DNA of 64,000 bases from Pedococcus bigeumensis (GTDB lineage: Bacteria; Actinomycetota; Actinomycetes; Actinomycetales; Dermatophilaceae), in the NCBI RefSeq assembly GCF_006438965.1, contig NZ_RCZM01000005.1, forward strand, positions 423,955-487,954, in the 5' to 3' direction. The position numbers were made by a program, and so were the translations under genes. This document shows positions 1-11,511 of this stretch, one piece after another (the stretch's first letter is position 1; each line of letters starts with the position of its first letter). Under the pieces are notes generated by a model. It searched no databases. It was not told where the DNA came from and saw only the letters and a program-made list of their open reading frames with translations.

Positions 1-976
1 GGTCCACATGCACGACGAGGGTGACGTCGTCGACGTGGATGCCACGGGCCGCGATGTCGGTGGCCACGAGCACGCGGCTCGAGCCCTCGCTGAATGCGGC
101 GAGGTTGCGCTGCCGGGCAGCCTGCGACAGGTTGCCGTGCAGGTCGACCGCGGGGATGCCCGACGCGGTGAGCTGCTTGGCCAGCTTCTTGGCAGCGTGC
201 TTGGTACGGGTGAAGGCGAGCGTACGGCCTTGTCCTGCAACGAGTTCGCGCACGACGGCCGGCTTGTTGTCGCGCGACACGTTGAACAGGTGGTGCGTCA
301 TCGCCGGCACGGGCGAGGCCGCACTGTCGACGCTGTGGGTGACCGGGTTGTGCAGGTAGCGCTTGACCAGTTGGTCGATCGCGTTGTCGAGGGTGGCCGA
401 GAAGAGCAGCCGCTGGCCGTCACGCGGGGTGGCGTCGAGCAGGCGCTTCACAGCCGGCAGGAAGCCCAGGTCGGCCATGTGGTCGGCCTCGTCGAGGACG
501 GTCACCTCGATCTCGCCCATGCGGACGTGACCCTGACCGATGAGGTCCTCGAGCCGGCCGGGCGTCGCGATGACGATGTCGATACCGCGGCGCAGGGCAG
601 CCACCTGCGGGTTCTGGCCCACGCCACCGAAGATGGTCATGGTGCGCAGCTCGAGGGCGGCGGCAAGGGGCGTGACGGTCTCGGCGACCTGGATGGCCAG
701 CTCGCGGGTCGGGACCAGGACGAGGGCGCGCGGCGTGTGCGGTGCACGACGTCGGCCGGACTTGGCGAGGGCCGAGACCATGGGCAGCGCGAACGCCACC
801 GTCTTGCCGCTGCCGGTGCGGCCACGCCCGAGGACGTCACGGCCGGCAAGGGAGTCCGGCAGGGTCGCTGCCTGGATCGGGAAGGGGGCGTCGATACCGC
901 GCTCACGCAGGGCTGCGACGACGCGGGGCGCGATGCCGAGGTCGGCAAAGGGCACAGGGGTGTGGTGCGTAGACAA
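1..976 (-). CDS. DEAD-box ATP-dependent RNA helicase (3' end cut by window)
   Basis: About 325 N-terminal residues are visible; the C-terminus runs off the left edge. The helicase motifs appear in order: a Q-motif-like PFPIQ near the start, GRTGSGKT (motif I), PTRELA (Ia), DEAD within LDEADHMADLGF (II), FSAT (III) and ATDIAARGI (V). This identifies an RhlE/CsdA-type RNA helicase that unwinds RNA in the cytoplasm in ribosome assembly, mRNA turnover or cold adaptation. The start is taken as TTG at 976-974, because an in-frame TGA lies just four codons upstream; the next in-frame candidate is a GTG a few codons in. The 226-nt upstream gap holds a TAGGGT -10-like hexamer (minus strand, 1120-1115). 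Family assignment is sure; the subfamily is not. Confidence 0.9.
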   Translation of the reverse strand, partial: MSTHHTPVPFADLGIAPRVVAALRERGIDAPFPIQAATLPDSLAGRDVLGRGRTGSGKTVAFALPMVSALAKSGRRRAPHTPRALVLVPTRELAIQVAETVTPLAAALELRTMTIFGGVGQNPQVAALRRGIDIVIATPGRLEDLIGQGHVRMGEIEVTVLDEADHMADLGFLPAVKRLLDATPRDGQRLLFSATLDNAIDQLVKRYLHNPVTHSVDSAASPVPAMTHHLFNVSRDNKPAVVRELVAGQGRTLAFTRTKHAAKKLAKQLTASGIPAVDLHGNLSQAARQRNLAAFSEGSSRVLVATDIAARGIHVDDVTLVVHVD

Positions 977-1202
977 AGGAAACTCTCATCAGAAGTAGGG
1001 AGTGGCCGAAGATGCTGAACCACTCACGAACCTGTGAGCTGACGGCGCCAACCAGTAGTTGGGGCGCGGAGCAGACGACCTTTGGTGCACGACGGTGCGC
1101 ACGTAGTGGTTGCAACCCTATCGGGCCGGGCATTCATTCCCGAATCGCCCGAACGGGGGACAACCGCGTCGGCCGTCCCTCGTTGTGCTTCGTCAGGCCG
1201 AT

Positions 1203-3587
<2,385 letters not shown>

Positions 3588-3644
3588 GGCGATCCTTTCG
3601 ACAGGCGGCGGGTGCCGCGAGTGTGTTGCTGGGTGATTGTGCCG

Positions 3645-4562
3645 CTAGGCCAGGTTGCCGAGGCGACTGGTCTGCATGATGACGGCCGCCATCTCCTCCA
3701 CCGACATGGAGGCCGAGTTGATGGAGGGGATCCGGTTGGCCCGGTAGAGGGCCTCGGCCCTGCGCAGCTCGAAGCTGCACTGGGCGAGACTGGCATATTT
3801 CGACGCGGGCCGACGCTCCGTCCTGACCTGGCTGAGCCGGGCCGGCGTGGAGAGCAGGCCGTAGCACTTGGCGACCAGCCCACGGATGGGGCGGGGTATG
3901 CCGCCCGCGTCGAAGTCCTCATCGACGAGCGGGTAGTTCGCCACCTTGAGGCCGTGCTGGAGGGCGAGGTACATCGAGGTCGGCGTCTTGCCGCATCGTG
4001 ACGGCGCCACGAGGATCAGGTCCGCCTGCTCGAGGTTGCGCAGGCTCGCACCGTCGTCGTGCTCCATGGCGAACTCGATCGCCTTCATCCGGGCGTCGTA
4101 GCGACCCTTGTCGCCGACGCCGTGCAGTGCGCCGACACCGTGGGTGGCGTTGACGTGCAGCACCCGCTCGACGGTGTCGAGGTGGGAGCCGAACAAGTCG
4201 ATGAAGGCGCAGTCCGTCTTCTGCAGCTCCTCCCGGATGTCCTCGGCGGAGACCGTGGAGAACACCAGAGGCATCACCGAGTCGGTGACCGCGGCATCGA
4301 GCTCCTCAACCACCTGCTGTGCCTGCTCGACGGTGGTGATGAACGGGATCTTGCGCCGGGTGAAGGACACCGAGGGGAACTGCTGCAACATCATGTTGCC
4401 GAGCGTCTCTGCTGAGATGCCCGTCCCTCCCGCCAGGAAGAAGACGGGGGTGGGAGGAGCCGCGAGTTCATCCACCGCGCCAATGTCCCACACCCCGGGC
4501 GTCGCCCGCTTTCGGGTCGCGGCAGACCGTTGACATCTCTCGTCCGTGAGATCTACCATCAC
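3645..4562 (-). CDS. ppsR: Pyruvate, water dikinase regulatory protein (PSRP, DUF299)
   Basis: 305 residues. Bifunctional ADP-dependent kinase and Pi-dependent pyrophosphorylase that switches PEP synthase off and on. Family hallmarks are FFLAGGTGISAETLG (41-55) and the P-loop-like APSRCGKTPTS (187-197), followed by the conserved NYPLVDEDF region. It sits directly upstream of ppsA, which is the expected partner. The start is GTG-ATG (4562-4557). About 37 residues precede the conserved core, slightly longer than typical members, so a downstream start is possible. AGGAAGG lies 13 nt upstream, rather far. It is divergent from the ROK regulator with a 38-nt gap. Confidence 0.93.
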   Translation of the reverse strand: MMVDLTDERCQRSAATRKRATPGVWDIGAVDELAAPPTPVFFLAGGTGISAETLGNMMLQQFPSVSFTRRKIPFITTVEQAQQVVEELDAAVTDSVMPLVFSTVSAEDIREELQKTDCAFIDLFGSHLDTVERVLHVNATHGVGALHGVGDKGRYDARMKAIEFAMEHDDGASLRNLEQADLILVAPSRCGKTPTSMYLALQHGLKVANYPLVDEDFDAGGIPRPIRGLVAKCYGLLSTPARLSQVRTERRPASKYASLAQCSFELRRAEALYRANRIPSINSASMSVEEMAAVIMQTSRLGNLA

Positions 4563-4600
4563 GAAAAGAAGTAAACCTTCCTAACTAATGTGAGGTCGAC
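4563..4600. promoter_or_regulatory. Divergent ppsR/ROK intergenic region with operator-like imperfect palindrome
   Basis: The whole gap is 38 nt. It is AT-rich compared with its surroundings and contains AAGTAAACCTTCCTAA, whose outer halves match as AG-AA / TT-CT. TAATGT (4586-4591) could be the -10 of the ROK gene; GAGG (4592-4595) is its ribosome site. A ROK regulator binding here would control itself and possibly ppsR. The operator role is inference from position and symmetry. Confidence 0.4.
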
Positions 4601-5824
4601 GTGTCGCTCGAAGGTTCGGCCCTGGGTCGCGTGGGCTCGCGCAGCCCACGCCCGGCCACTCCGAGCCTCCTGCGGGCGCTCAACGACCGAGCCGCCCTCG
4701 ACCTCCTGCTGGCGCACGGCAGCTTGTCCCGCAGCCAGATCGGGCGGCTCACCGGACTCTCGAAGCCGACCGCGTCGCAGCTGCTGGACCGTCTGGAACG
4801 GGCCGGGCTGGTCGAGTCGATCGGCCCCTCGGAGGGAGGACTGGGTCGCAAGTCCGTCCTCTACCAAGTGAACCCGACGGCCGGCTACGCAGCCGCCCTG
4901 GATGTGACGCCGTCCCGGATCGAGGCGGCGATCGCCGACCTCACCGGGGCCATCATCGGTCGGCACGTGCTGGCCACACCCCGCGGCACGCACCACCCAC
5001 AGGCCAACGTGCTGGCCTGCCTGGAGGGAGCCCTCGGTCAGACCGGCCTCACCGTGCGTGATCTCGACGCAGTCGTGATCGGCGCACCAGGTTCCATCGA
5101 CCCAGCCACCGAGCAGCTGCGCTATGCCAAGCACCTCACCGGATGGCACCAGCCGGGCATCCTGACCAGCCTGGCCGAGGCGATCGGCACGGACATCCGC
5201 GTCGAGAACGACGTCAACCTTGCCGCCACGGCCGAGCACCGGGCGGGCGCCGCAGCCGGCTGCGAGGACTTCTTCCTCTTCTGGGCCGACGAGGGACTCG
5301 GTGGGGCGCTCATGCTGGGCGGCCAGCTCTACCGCGGTGCGACCGGTGGCGCCGGCGAGATCGGCTTCATGCAGGGCAGCGGCGAGGACCTCGTCCGTCG
5401 CGTTCGCCGTGAGAACAGCGGCGGCTTCCAGCGGTACGCCGGACCCGCCCAGATCGTCCCGCTGGCCCGTCGCTTCGGGCTTGCGGGCAAGACGGCTGCC
5501 GCCGTGGTGGCAGCCGCCGTCAAGGCGGACGTCGAGGGCGGACCCACCCGGGGCGGCGAGTTCCTCGACGAGCTGGCCACCCGCTTCGCAGGTGGGCTGG
5601 CCTCCATCATCGCCGTGATCGACCCCGCCATGGTCGTCCTCTCCGGCGGAACCGCGGCGGCCGGCGGCGAGGCGCTTCGTGGTCGCATCCAGGCGCAGCT
5701 CCGCGACCTGGCCATGGCGCATCCCGACGTCGTCCTCAGCACCGTCCCTGACAACCCCGTCCTCGCGGGTGGCCTCGGGTCCGCCCTCGAGCTGGCCCGA
5801 GAGGCCATCTTCACCACTGGTTGA
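4601..5824 (+). CDS. ROK-family transcriptional regulator of the adjacent sugar operon
   Basis: 407 residues. An N-terminal winged HTH (about 29-80, with GRLTGLSKPTASQLLDRLE) is followed by a ROK sugar-kinase-like domain (about 95-400) containing VENDVNLAA (201-209). The zinc-binding features of ROK proteins are missing: the usual GEIGH reads GEIGF (252-256) and there is no CxCGxxGC motif, where the sequence runs into an Arg-rich stretch (LVRRVRREN). It is therefore probably a pure sensor/repressor, not a kinase. It is the first gene before the ABC/GH4/kinase genes on the same strand, 55 nt from the binding-protein gene, so it likely controls them in response to the imported sugar or its phosphate. 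Confidence 0.88.
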   Translation: MSLEGSALGRVGSRSPRPATPSLLRALNDRAALDLLLAHGSLSRSQIGRLTGLSKPTASQLLDRLERAGLVESIGPSEGGLGRKSVLYQVNPTAGYAAALDVTPSRIEAAIADLTGAIIGRHVLATPRGTHHPQANVLACLEGALGQTGLTVRDLDAVVIGAPGSIDPATEQLRYAKHLTGWHQPGILTSLAEAIGTDIRVENDVNLAATAEHRAGAAAGCEDFFLFWADEGLGGALMLGGQLYRGATGGAGEIGFMQGSGEDLVRRVRRENSGGFQRYAGPAQIVPLARRFGLAGKTAAAVVAAAVKADVEGGPTRGGEFLDELATRFAGGLASIIAVIDPAMVVLSGGTAAAGGEALRGRIQAQLRDLAMAHPDVVLSTVPDNPVLAGGLGSALELAREAIFTTG

Positions 5825-5879
5825 ACCGCAGTTCCCGGGGACCGCGCGTTTCCGGCCGCACGTACAGGAGGCACCCACG

Positions 5880-7217
5880 GTGCACGCTTCACGGCATACC
5901 CTCATCGCCCTGGCCATCGCGTCCGTCGCCGTCGTCACCTCCGGGTGCACGGGCTCCAGCCCGTCCACGGACCCCGTCGCCACGACGGTCGCGCCCACCG
6001 AGAAGGTGACCATCACGTTCTGGCACGGCTGGAGCCAGCCGAGCGAGGTGAAGGCGATCGCGGACAACATCGCGGCCTTCCAGAAGCTGCACCCCAACAT
6101 CACCGTCAAGACCGTCCCCAACGTCGCGGACGACAAGATCCTGCAGGGGATCCGCGGCGGCAACGGGCCGGACGTGGTCTCGTCGTTCACCACCGACAAC
6201 GTCGGCATGTTCTGCAACGGGGCGCTGATGGACCTCAACCCGTGGCTCGCGAAGTCGGGCGTCGACAAGAACTCGGTGTTCCTGAAGCCGATGGTCGAGT
6301 ACACGCAGTACCAGGGGAAGCAGTGCACCCTGCCGCTCCTCGGCGACGCCTACGGGATGTATTACAACAAGGCCATGTTCGCTGCCGCGGGGATCTCCGC
6401 TCCGCCCAGGACATGGTCGGAGTTCAAGGCCGACGCGGTCAAGCTGACCAAGCAGAGCGGTGCGAGCTACTCGCAGCTCGGGTTCATGCCGACCTTCCAC
6501 GGCTACGAGAACGCCATCGCGCACTGGGTCTCCCAGTCGGGGCCCACCTATTTCAGCGCTGACGGCAAGGCCAACATCGACAAGGACCCCGCCTTCGCGG
6601 ACTTCCTCACGATGCAGAAGGATCTCGTCGACTCGCTCGGGGGCTTTGCCCGGCTGGAGAAGTACCGCAACGGGTTCGGCGAGGAGTTCTCCCCGCAGAA
6701 CGCCTTCGAGGCCGGCAAGGTGGCCATGCAGATCGACGGCGAGTGGCGCACCGTGTCCATCCGCGATGACGGCGTGAAGCTCGACTGGGCGACCGCCCCC
6801 CTGCCCGTACCCGACGACCAGGCCGCCAGCTACGGCCGGGGCTACGTCTCGGGCACCGTGGTGGGCATCCCGGCCAACAGCAAGCACGCTGCCGCCGCGT
6901 GGGAGTTCGTGAAGTACCTGACCACGGACACCACGGCGCTGGTCACCTTCGCGAACGCGATCCACAACGTGCCGTCCACCCACGCCGCGATGTCCTCGCC
7001 GGACCTGGACAAGGACGCGCAGTTCGCGACGTTCCTGCAGATCGCGCAGAACGAGCAGAGCAACACCACCCCCGCCAGCCCCAACGGCGGCCAGTACCAG
7101 ACGATCCTGCAGGACTTCACCTACAAGTGGGAGTCGGGCCAGGCCAAGGACCTGACGAGCGGCCTGGCGGACGTCGACCAGCAGATCGACAAGGCCAACG
7201 CCCAGGCCAAGGGCTGA
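5880..7217 (+). CDS. ABC sugar transporter substrate-binding lipoprotein
   Basis: 445 residues from a GTG start with a perfect AGGAGG (5866-5871), 8 nt upstream. The signal peptide ends in a lipobox VTSGC, with the lipidated residue Cys23. The mature part is an MalE/UgpB-type extracellular binding protein (SBP_bac_1), recognisable by KVTITFWHGW near the N-terminus, the PDVV segment and the C-terminal AAWEFVKYLT helix. It binds an oligosaccharide outside the membrane and delivers it to the two permeases that follow. No ATPase gene (MsiK/UgpC type) is in the operon; actinobacterial importers of this class commonly use a shared ATPase encoded elsewhere. The ligand cannot be deduced; the GH4 and kinase neighbours suggest a glycoside. 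Confidence 0.93.
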   Translation: MHASRHTLIALAIASVAVVTSGCTGSSPSTDPVATTVAPTEKVTITFWHGWSQPSEVKAIADNIAAFQKLHPNITVKTVPNVADDKILQGIRGGNGPDVVSSFTTDNVGMFCNGALMDLNPWLAKSGVDKNSVFLKPMVEYTQYQGKQCTLPLLGDAYGMYYNKAMFAAAGISAPPRTWSEFKADAVKLTKQSGASYSQLGFMPTFHGYENAIAHWVSQSGPTYFSADGKANIDKDPAFADFLTMQKDLVDSLGGFARLEKYRNGFGEEFSPQNAFEAGKVAMQIDGEWRTVSIRDDGVKLDWATAPLPVPDDQAASYGRGYVSGTVVGIPANSKHAAAAWEFVKYLTTDTTALVTFANAIHNVPSTHAAMSSPDLDKDAQFATFLQIAQNEQSNTTPASPNGGQYQTILQDFTYKWESGQAKDLTSGLADVDQQIDKANAQAKG

Positions 7218-7220
7218 CCG

Positions 7221-8213
7221 GTGAGCGCGACGACCTTCGGCCGGGGGGCGACCCCTGCGACCGCCCGGGCCGCCGCGTGGACCCCGCGCCAGCCCGGTCG
7301 TCGTCGCCGGCAGAACCTCGCCGCGCTCGGCCTGATCTGGCCGTGGCTCATCGGTTTCGGCATCTTCTTCGTCTACCCGCTCGTGTCCACCGTGTGGTTC
7401 TCGTTCACCCACTACGACCAGATCAACCCGCCCACCTGGGTCGGGCTGCGCAACTGGCGCTACGTCTTCGGGCTGCACGCCTTCTGGCAGTCGCTGGGCA
7501 ACACGGCCTGGTTGGTCGTGGTGATGGTCAGCCTGCGGGTGGTCAGCGGCCTGGGGCTGGGGCTGCTGGTGGTCCGAGTGAAGCGAGGTGCCGGGCTGCT
7601 GCGGACGGTTTTCTACCTGCCCTACCTGGCCCCGCCGGTGGCGGCCACGATCGCCTTCGCCTTCCTGCTCAACCCGGGGACCGGGCCGGTGAACACCCTG
7701 CTGTCCAAGGTCGGCATCCAGGGCCCCGACTGGTTCAACGACCCGGCCTGGGCCAAGCCGGCCCTCACCCTGCTCGCCGTCTGGGGGGTCGGCGACCTGA
7801 TGGTGATCTTCGTGGCCTCCCTGCTCGACGTCCCCGCCGAGCAGTACGAGGCTGCGGAGCTGGACGGCGCAGGACCCCTGCAGCGCTTCCGCTACATCAC
7901 CATCCCGCACCTGCGCCCGGTGCTGACCTTCGCGGCCATCACCGGCGTGATCGCGACCCTGCAGTACTACACGCAGGCCGTCGTGGTGGCCCAGGTCGCC
8001 AGCGGGCGGGCCGACCAACCCGGGGCGCCGTTCGACGCCGGCTATCCGAACGGCTCCACCCTCACGTTGCCCCAGCTGGTCTACTCGATGGGCTTCCAGC
8101 ACTTCGAGACCGGATCGGCGTGCGTCATCTCGGTGGTGCTGTTCGTCATCGCGATGGCCTTCACGTCGGTCCTGCTGCGCCGAGGCGCCGGGTTCATCGC
8201 GGCGGAGGACTGA
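7221..8213 (+). CDS. Sugar ABC transporter permease, MalF/UgpA type
   Basis: 330 residues, GTG start 3 nt after the binding-protein stop, so translationally linked. A basic N-terminal tail (RRRRQN) precedes about six membrane helices. The EAA loop that contacts the ATPase reads EQYEAAELDGAGPLQRFRYI, followed by PHLRPVL. It forms a heterodimeric channel with the next gene product. Confidence 0.94.
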   Translation: MSATTFGRGATPATARAAAWTPRQPGRRRRQNLAALGLIWPWLIGFGIFFVYPLVSTVWFSFTHYDQINPPTWVGLRNWRYVFGLHAFWQSLGNTAWLVVVMVSLRVVSGLGLGLLVVRVKRGAGLLRTVFYLPYLAPPVAATIAFAFLLNPGTGPVNTLLSKVGIQGPDWFNDPAWAKPALTLLAVWGVGDLMVIFVASLLDVPAEQYEAAELDGAGPLQRFRYITIPHLRPVLTFAAITGVIATLQYYTQAVVVAQVASGRADQPGAPFDAGYPNGSTLTLPQLVYSMGFQHFETGSACVISVVLFVIAMAFTSVLLRRGAGFIAAED

Positions 8214-8214
8214 G

Positions 8215-9120
8215 ATGGCCGACCTGACCGAGTCGCTGGCGCTGACTGCGCGTCCCAGGACCACCGGAGCCGTCAAGTCGGACCAGTGGCGCCGTCGGAT
8301 CGGTGTCCTGGAGTGGGTCGGTCTGCACGCGGTCGGGCTCGGGCTGGCCATCGTGTTCGTCCTGCCCTTCGTGTTCCTGCTGCTCACCTCGGTCATGAGC
8401 AGCGACCAAGCGCTGACGACCGACCTGTGGCCGCGGACCTGGCACTGGGAGAACTACGCGCAGGTCTTCCGCACCGAGGGCTTCGTCACCTGGTGGAAGA
8501 ACTCCCTGATGTATGCCGGGTTGGGCACCGCCCTGACCATCGTGTCGAGCACCCCGGTCGCCTACGCCCTGGCCAAGATGCGATTCACCGGCCGCAACGC
8601 AGCCCTCATGCTCGTCATCTCGATGATGATGCTGCCGCCGCAGGTGGTCATCGTGCCGATGTACCTCCTGTGGGCCAAGCAGTTCCACCTCACGGGCACC
8701 CTGTGGCCGATCATCATCCCGCTGGCGTTCGGCGACGCCTACTCGATCTTCCTGCTGCGCCAGTTCCTGCTCACCATCCCTCGCGAGTACATCGACGCCG
8801 CCAAGGTCGACGGGTGCGGTGAGTGGCGCACCCTGCTGTCCGTCGTCGTGCCGATGATCAAGCCGGCCCTCGTCGCGGTGGCGCTGTTCCAGTTCTTCTA
8901 CTGCTGGAACGACTACTTCGGGCCGCAGATCTACGCCAGCGAGAACCCCGCGGCCTGGACGCTGTCCTACGGCCTGCAGTCCTTCAAGGGAGCCCACCAC
9001 GTCAACTGGAACCTCACGATGGCAGCCACCCTGCTCGTCATGGCGCCGGTCATCGTGATCTTCCTGCTCGCCCAGCGCGCGTTCATCCGCGGCGTGACCC
9101 TGACAGGAGTCAAGGGATGA
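8215..9120 (+). CDS. Sugar ABC transporter permease, MalG/UgpE type
   Basis: 301 residues with about six membrane helices. The ATG start overlaps the previous TGA region by spacing (TGAGATG). The EAA loop REYIDAAKVDGCGEWRTLL lies in the second half, and the protein ends in the typical short QRAFIRGVTLTGVKG tail. It is the second half of the importer channel. The stop codon overlaps the ATG of the GH4 gene (ATGA), so the two are translationally coupled. Confidence 0.94.
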   Translation: MADLTESLALTARPRTTGAVKSDQWRRRIGVLEWVGLHAVGLGLAIVFVLPFVFLLLTSVMSSDQALTTDLWPRTWHWENYAQVFRTEGFVTWWKNSLMYAGLGTALTIVSSTPVAYALAKMRFTGRNAALMLVISMMMLPPQVVIVPMYLLWAKQFHLTGTLWPIIIPLAFGDAYSIFLLRQFLLTIPREYIDAAKVDGCGEWRTLLSVVVPMIKPALVAVALFQFFYCWNDYFGPQIYASENPAAWTLSYGLQSFKGAHHVNWNLTMAATLLVMAPVIVIFLLAQRAFIRGVTLTGVKG

Positions 9121-10385
9121 AGATTGCCGTCATCGGCGGCGGGTCGACCTACACCCCCGAGCTGGCTGACGGGCTGGCCCGTCTGCGGGACGTGCTCCCG
9201 CTCGACGAGCTGGTCCTCATGGACCCGTCGCAGGAGCGACTGGACCTCGTCGGGGGCATGTCGGCCCGCATCCTGGCAGCGCAGGGACACCCCTGCAGGG
9301 TGGTCACCACCCGGCATACCCGGGAGGCGGTGGACGGAGCCGATGCGGTCCTCATCCAGCTGCGTGTCGGCGGCCAGGACGCGCGGCGGCAGGACGAGAC
9401 GTGGCCGCTGGAGTGCGGCTGTGTCGGACAGGAGACCACGGGCGCGGGCGGCCTGGCCAAGGCGCTTCGGACTGTCCCGGTGGTGCTGGACATCGCCGCC
9501 AAGGTGCGCGAGGCAAACCCGGACGCGTGGATCGTGGACTTCACCAACCCGGTCGGCATCGTGACGCGTGCCCTGCTCTCGGAGGGGCATCGCGCCGTCG
9601 GCCTGTGCAACGTCGCGATCGGCCTGCAGCGTCACCTCGCCGAGCTGCTGGGTGCCGACCCCGAGCGGGTGAGCCTCGACCACTTCGGACTCAACCACCT
9701 GACCTGGGTGCGGGGCGTCCACCTCGACGGCCAGTCGCAGGACGAGCTGCCGCGTCTGCTGAAGGCCAACGGCGAGGCGTTGGCAGGTCACCTCGACCTG
9801 CCAGTCGCCGCCCTGGAGCTCACGGGGATGCTGCCGTCCTACTACCTGCGCTACTACTACGAGCACGACGAGGTGGTCCGCGAGCTGCAGGGAGCGCCCA
9901 CCCGGGCCGAGGTGGTCGCCGACGTCGAGCGAGAGCTCCTCCACATCTATGCAGACCCGACCGTGACCACCAAGCCCGAACTGCTCTCGCAACGGGGCGG
10001 TGCGTACTACTCCGAGGCCGCAGTAGCCCTCGTGGCCTCCCTGCTCACCGCGGCAACGAGCGAGCCCCAGGTCGTGAACGTCCGCAACCAGGGCACGTTG
10101 CCCTTCCTGCCGGACGATGCCGTCATCGAGGTGCCGGCGGACGTCGACCGGGGCGGCGCGAGACCCCGTGCGCTCGAGCCCGTGCCACCCATCGCTGCCG
10201 GCCTGATCTCGCACGTGTTCGCCTACGAGCAGCTGGCTCTGGAGGCGGCGCTGCACGGCGGGCGCGACCGGGTCGAGCGGGCGCTGCTCGCCCACCCGTT
10301 GGTCGGTCAGCTGGACCAGGCCCGCCGACTGGCTGACCGGTTGCTGCTGGCAAACCGGGACCACCTGTCGTGGGTGCGAGGATGA
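9117..10385 (+). CDS. Family 4 glycoside hydrolase (6-phospho-beta-glucosidase type)
   Basis: 422 residues. GH4 enzymes use NAD+ and Mn2+ to cleave glycosides by oxidation/elimination at C3. Visible are the Rossmann loop VIGGGSTYTPEL (5-16), DFTNPVGIVT (141-150), Cys164 in GLCN and His194 in GLNHLTW, which are the Mn ligands. A Tyr-rich stretch (SYYLRYYYEHD) supplies the candidate catalytic Tyr, and GGAYYSEAA is also present. Most characterised relatives act on 6-phospho-glycosides made by a PTS; here there is an ABC importer and a downstream kinase instead. Starts and stops overlap both neighbours by ATGA, which fixes the ATG at 9117. Substrate and anomer are not certain. Confidence 0.9.
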   Translation: MKIAVIGGGSTYTPELADGLARLRDVLPLDELVLMDPSQERLDLVGGMSARILAAQGHPCRVVTTRHTREAVDGADAVLIQLRVGGQDARRQDETWPLECGCVGQETTGAGGLAKALRTVPVVLDIAAKVREANPDAWIVDFTNPVGIVTRALLSEGHRAVGLCNVAIGLQRHLAELLGADPERVSLDHFGLNHLTWVRGVHLDGQSQDELPRLLKANGEALAGHLDLPVAALELTGMLPSYYLRYYYEHDEVVRELQGAPTRAEVVADVERELLHIYADPTVTTKPELLSQRGGAYYSEAAVALVASLLTAATSEPQVVNVRNQGTLPFLPDDAVIEVPADVDRGGARPRALEPVPPIAAGLISHVFAYEQLALEAALHGGRDRVERALLAHPLVGQLDQARRLADRLLLANRDHLSWVRG

Positions 10386-11491
10386 GCGAGACCACCGCCT
10401 GGTCGCGGGATCCGGGGCTCGCCACCGATGCCTCCGGCTCGGACTCCACGGCAGTCGAAACCCGCGAACTGCCAACGGTTCTCGCCTTCGACGGCGGGAA
10501 CTCCAAGACGGACATCCTGTTGGTCCGGGCCGACGGGCAGATCCTCGGTTCGGCGAGGTCTGCGCCGTTCCGGCCGTACCTCGCCGGAGATGCCGGAGCC
10601 CTGGCCGCCCTGGAACCGCAGGTGCACGAGCTGCTCGAGCGTGCCGGTCTGTCCCGTGCCACCCACGCCGCGGCCAGCTTGGCCAATGCCGACCGCCCCG
10701 AGGAGGAACGGGCTTTCGAAGCCGCCATCGTCGAGCGAGGGTGGGCCGTTTCTGCGACCGTGGTCAACGACACCCTCGCGGTCCTGCGCGCCGGCACAGC
10801 CGACGGGATCGGTGTCGCCGTCGTGTGCGGAGCCGGGATCAACGCCATCGGTGTGGACGACTCCGACGGGGTGGTCCGGTTCCCCGCGCTGGGGCCCTTG
10901 ACCGGCGACTGGGGCGGCGGCCAGGGGTTGGCCCAACAGGTGATGTGGTGGTCCGTGCGGTCTGAGGACGGTCGCGGACCGGCCAGCGCTCTCGCCGCCG
11001 CAGCGGCTGCCAACCTGGGGTTCGGGACGGCAACCGAGTGTGCCCTTGCCTTCCACTCCGGCGCGCTCCGCGACGAGCAGATGCACGAGCTGGTGCCCAT
11101 GCTGTTCGACGTCGCAGAGGCGGGGGACGAGGTGGCGATGGACATCATCAGCCGACAGGCCGACGAGATCGTGACCATGGTCAGGGTGTGCGTCGAGCGA
11201 CTCACCTTTGCTCGCGACACGATCCCGGTCGTCCTCGGCGGAGGAGTGCTCGCCGCTGACCAACCGCTGCTGATCGAGGCAGTCCGCGTAGGGCTCCTGG
11301 AGGTCTCTCCCCGATGCGCGCCCCACGTCCTGCACGCCCCACCCGTCCTGGGTGCCGCCGTGCAAGGCCTGGACCACCTTGCCCGCTCGCGTGGTCTCGC
11401 GGCGGCGGGCCACGCCGAGCCACCCGCCGGTGAGGCCATTCTCCGGAGCGCCTTCCCGGCAACGACCTCGCCCACCACCCACCCGGACTGA
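10382..11491 (+). CDS. BadF/BadG/BcrA/BcrD-type ATPase, probable sugar (GlcNAc-like) kinase
   Basis: 369 residues, ATG overlapping the GH4 stop. It is an ASKHA-fold ATPase: phosphate-1 loop DGGNSKTD (37-44), phosphate-2 segment near NDTLAVLRAGTADG, GAGINAIGVD, and adenosine loop LGGGVL in the C-terminal third. Members of this group include N-acetylglucosamine/glucosamine kinases. In this operon it would phosphorylate the imported sugar or disaccharide and so create the phospho-glycoside needed by the GH4 enzyme. That order of reactions is inference. The N-terminal 30 residues (MSETTAW...) are an extension before the conserved core. Confidence 0.85.
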   Translation: MSETTAWSRDPGLATDASGSDSTAVETRELPTVLAFDGGNSKTDILLVRADGQILGSARSAPFRPYLAGDAGALAALEPQVHELLERAGLSRATHAAASLANADRPEEERAFEAAIVERGWAVSATVVNDTLAVLRAGTADGIGVAVVCGAGINAIGVDDSDGVVRFPALGPLTGDWGGGQGLAQQVMWWSVRSEDGRGPASALAAAAAANLGFGTATECALAFHSGALRDEQMHELVPMLFDVAEAGDEVAMDIISRQADEIVTMVRVCVERLTFARDTIPVVLGGGVLAADQPLLIEAVRVGLLEVSPRCAPHVLHAPPVLGAAVQGLDHLARSRGLAAAGHAEPPAGEAILRSAFPATTSPTTHPD

Positions 11492-11511
11492 CCCGTGAGC
11501 CAGCTGCGGCG

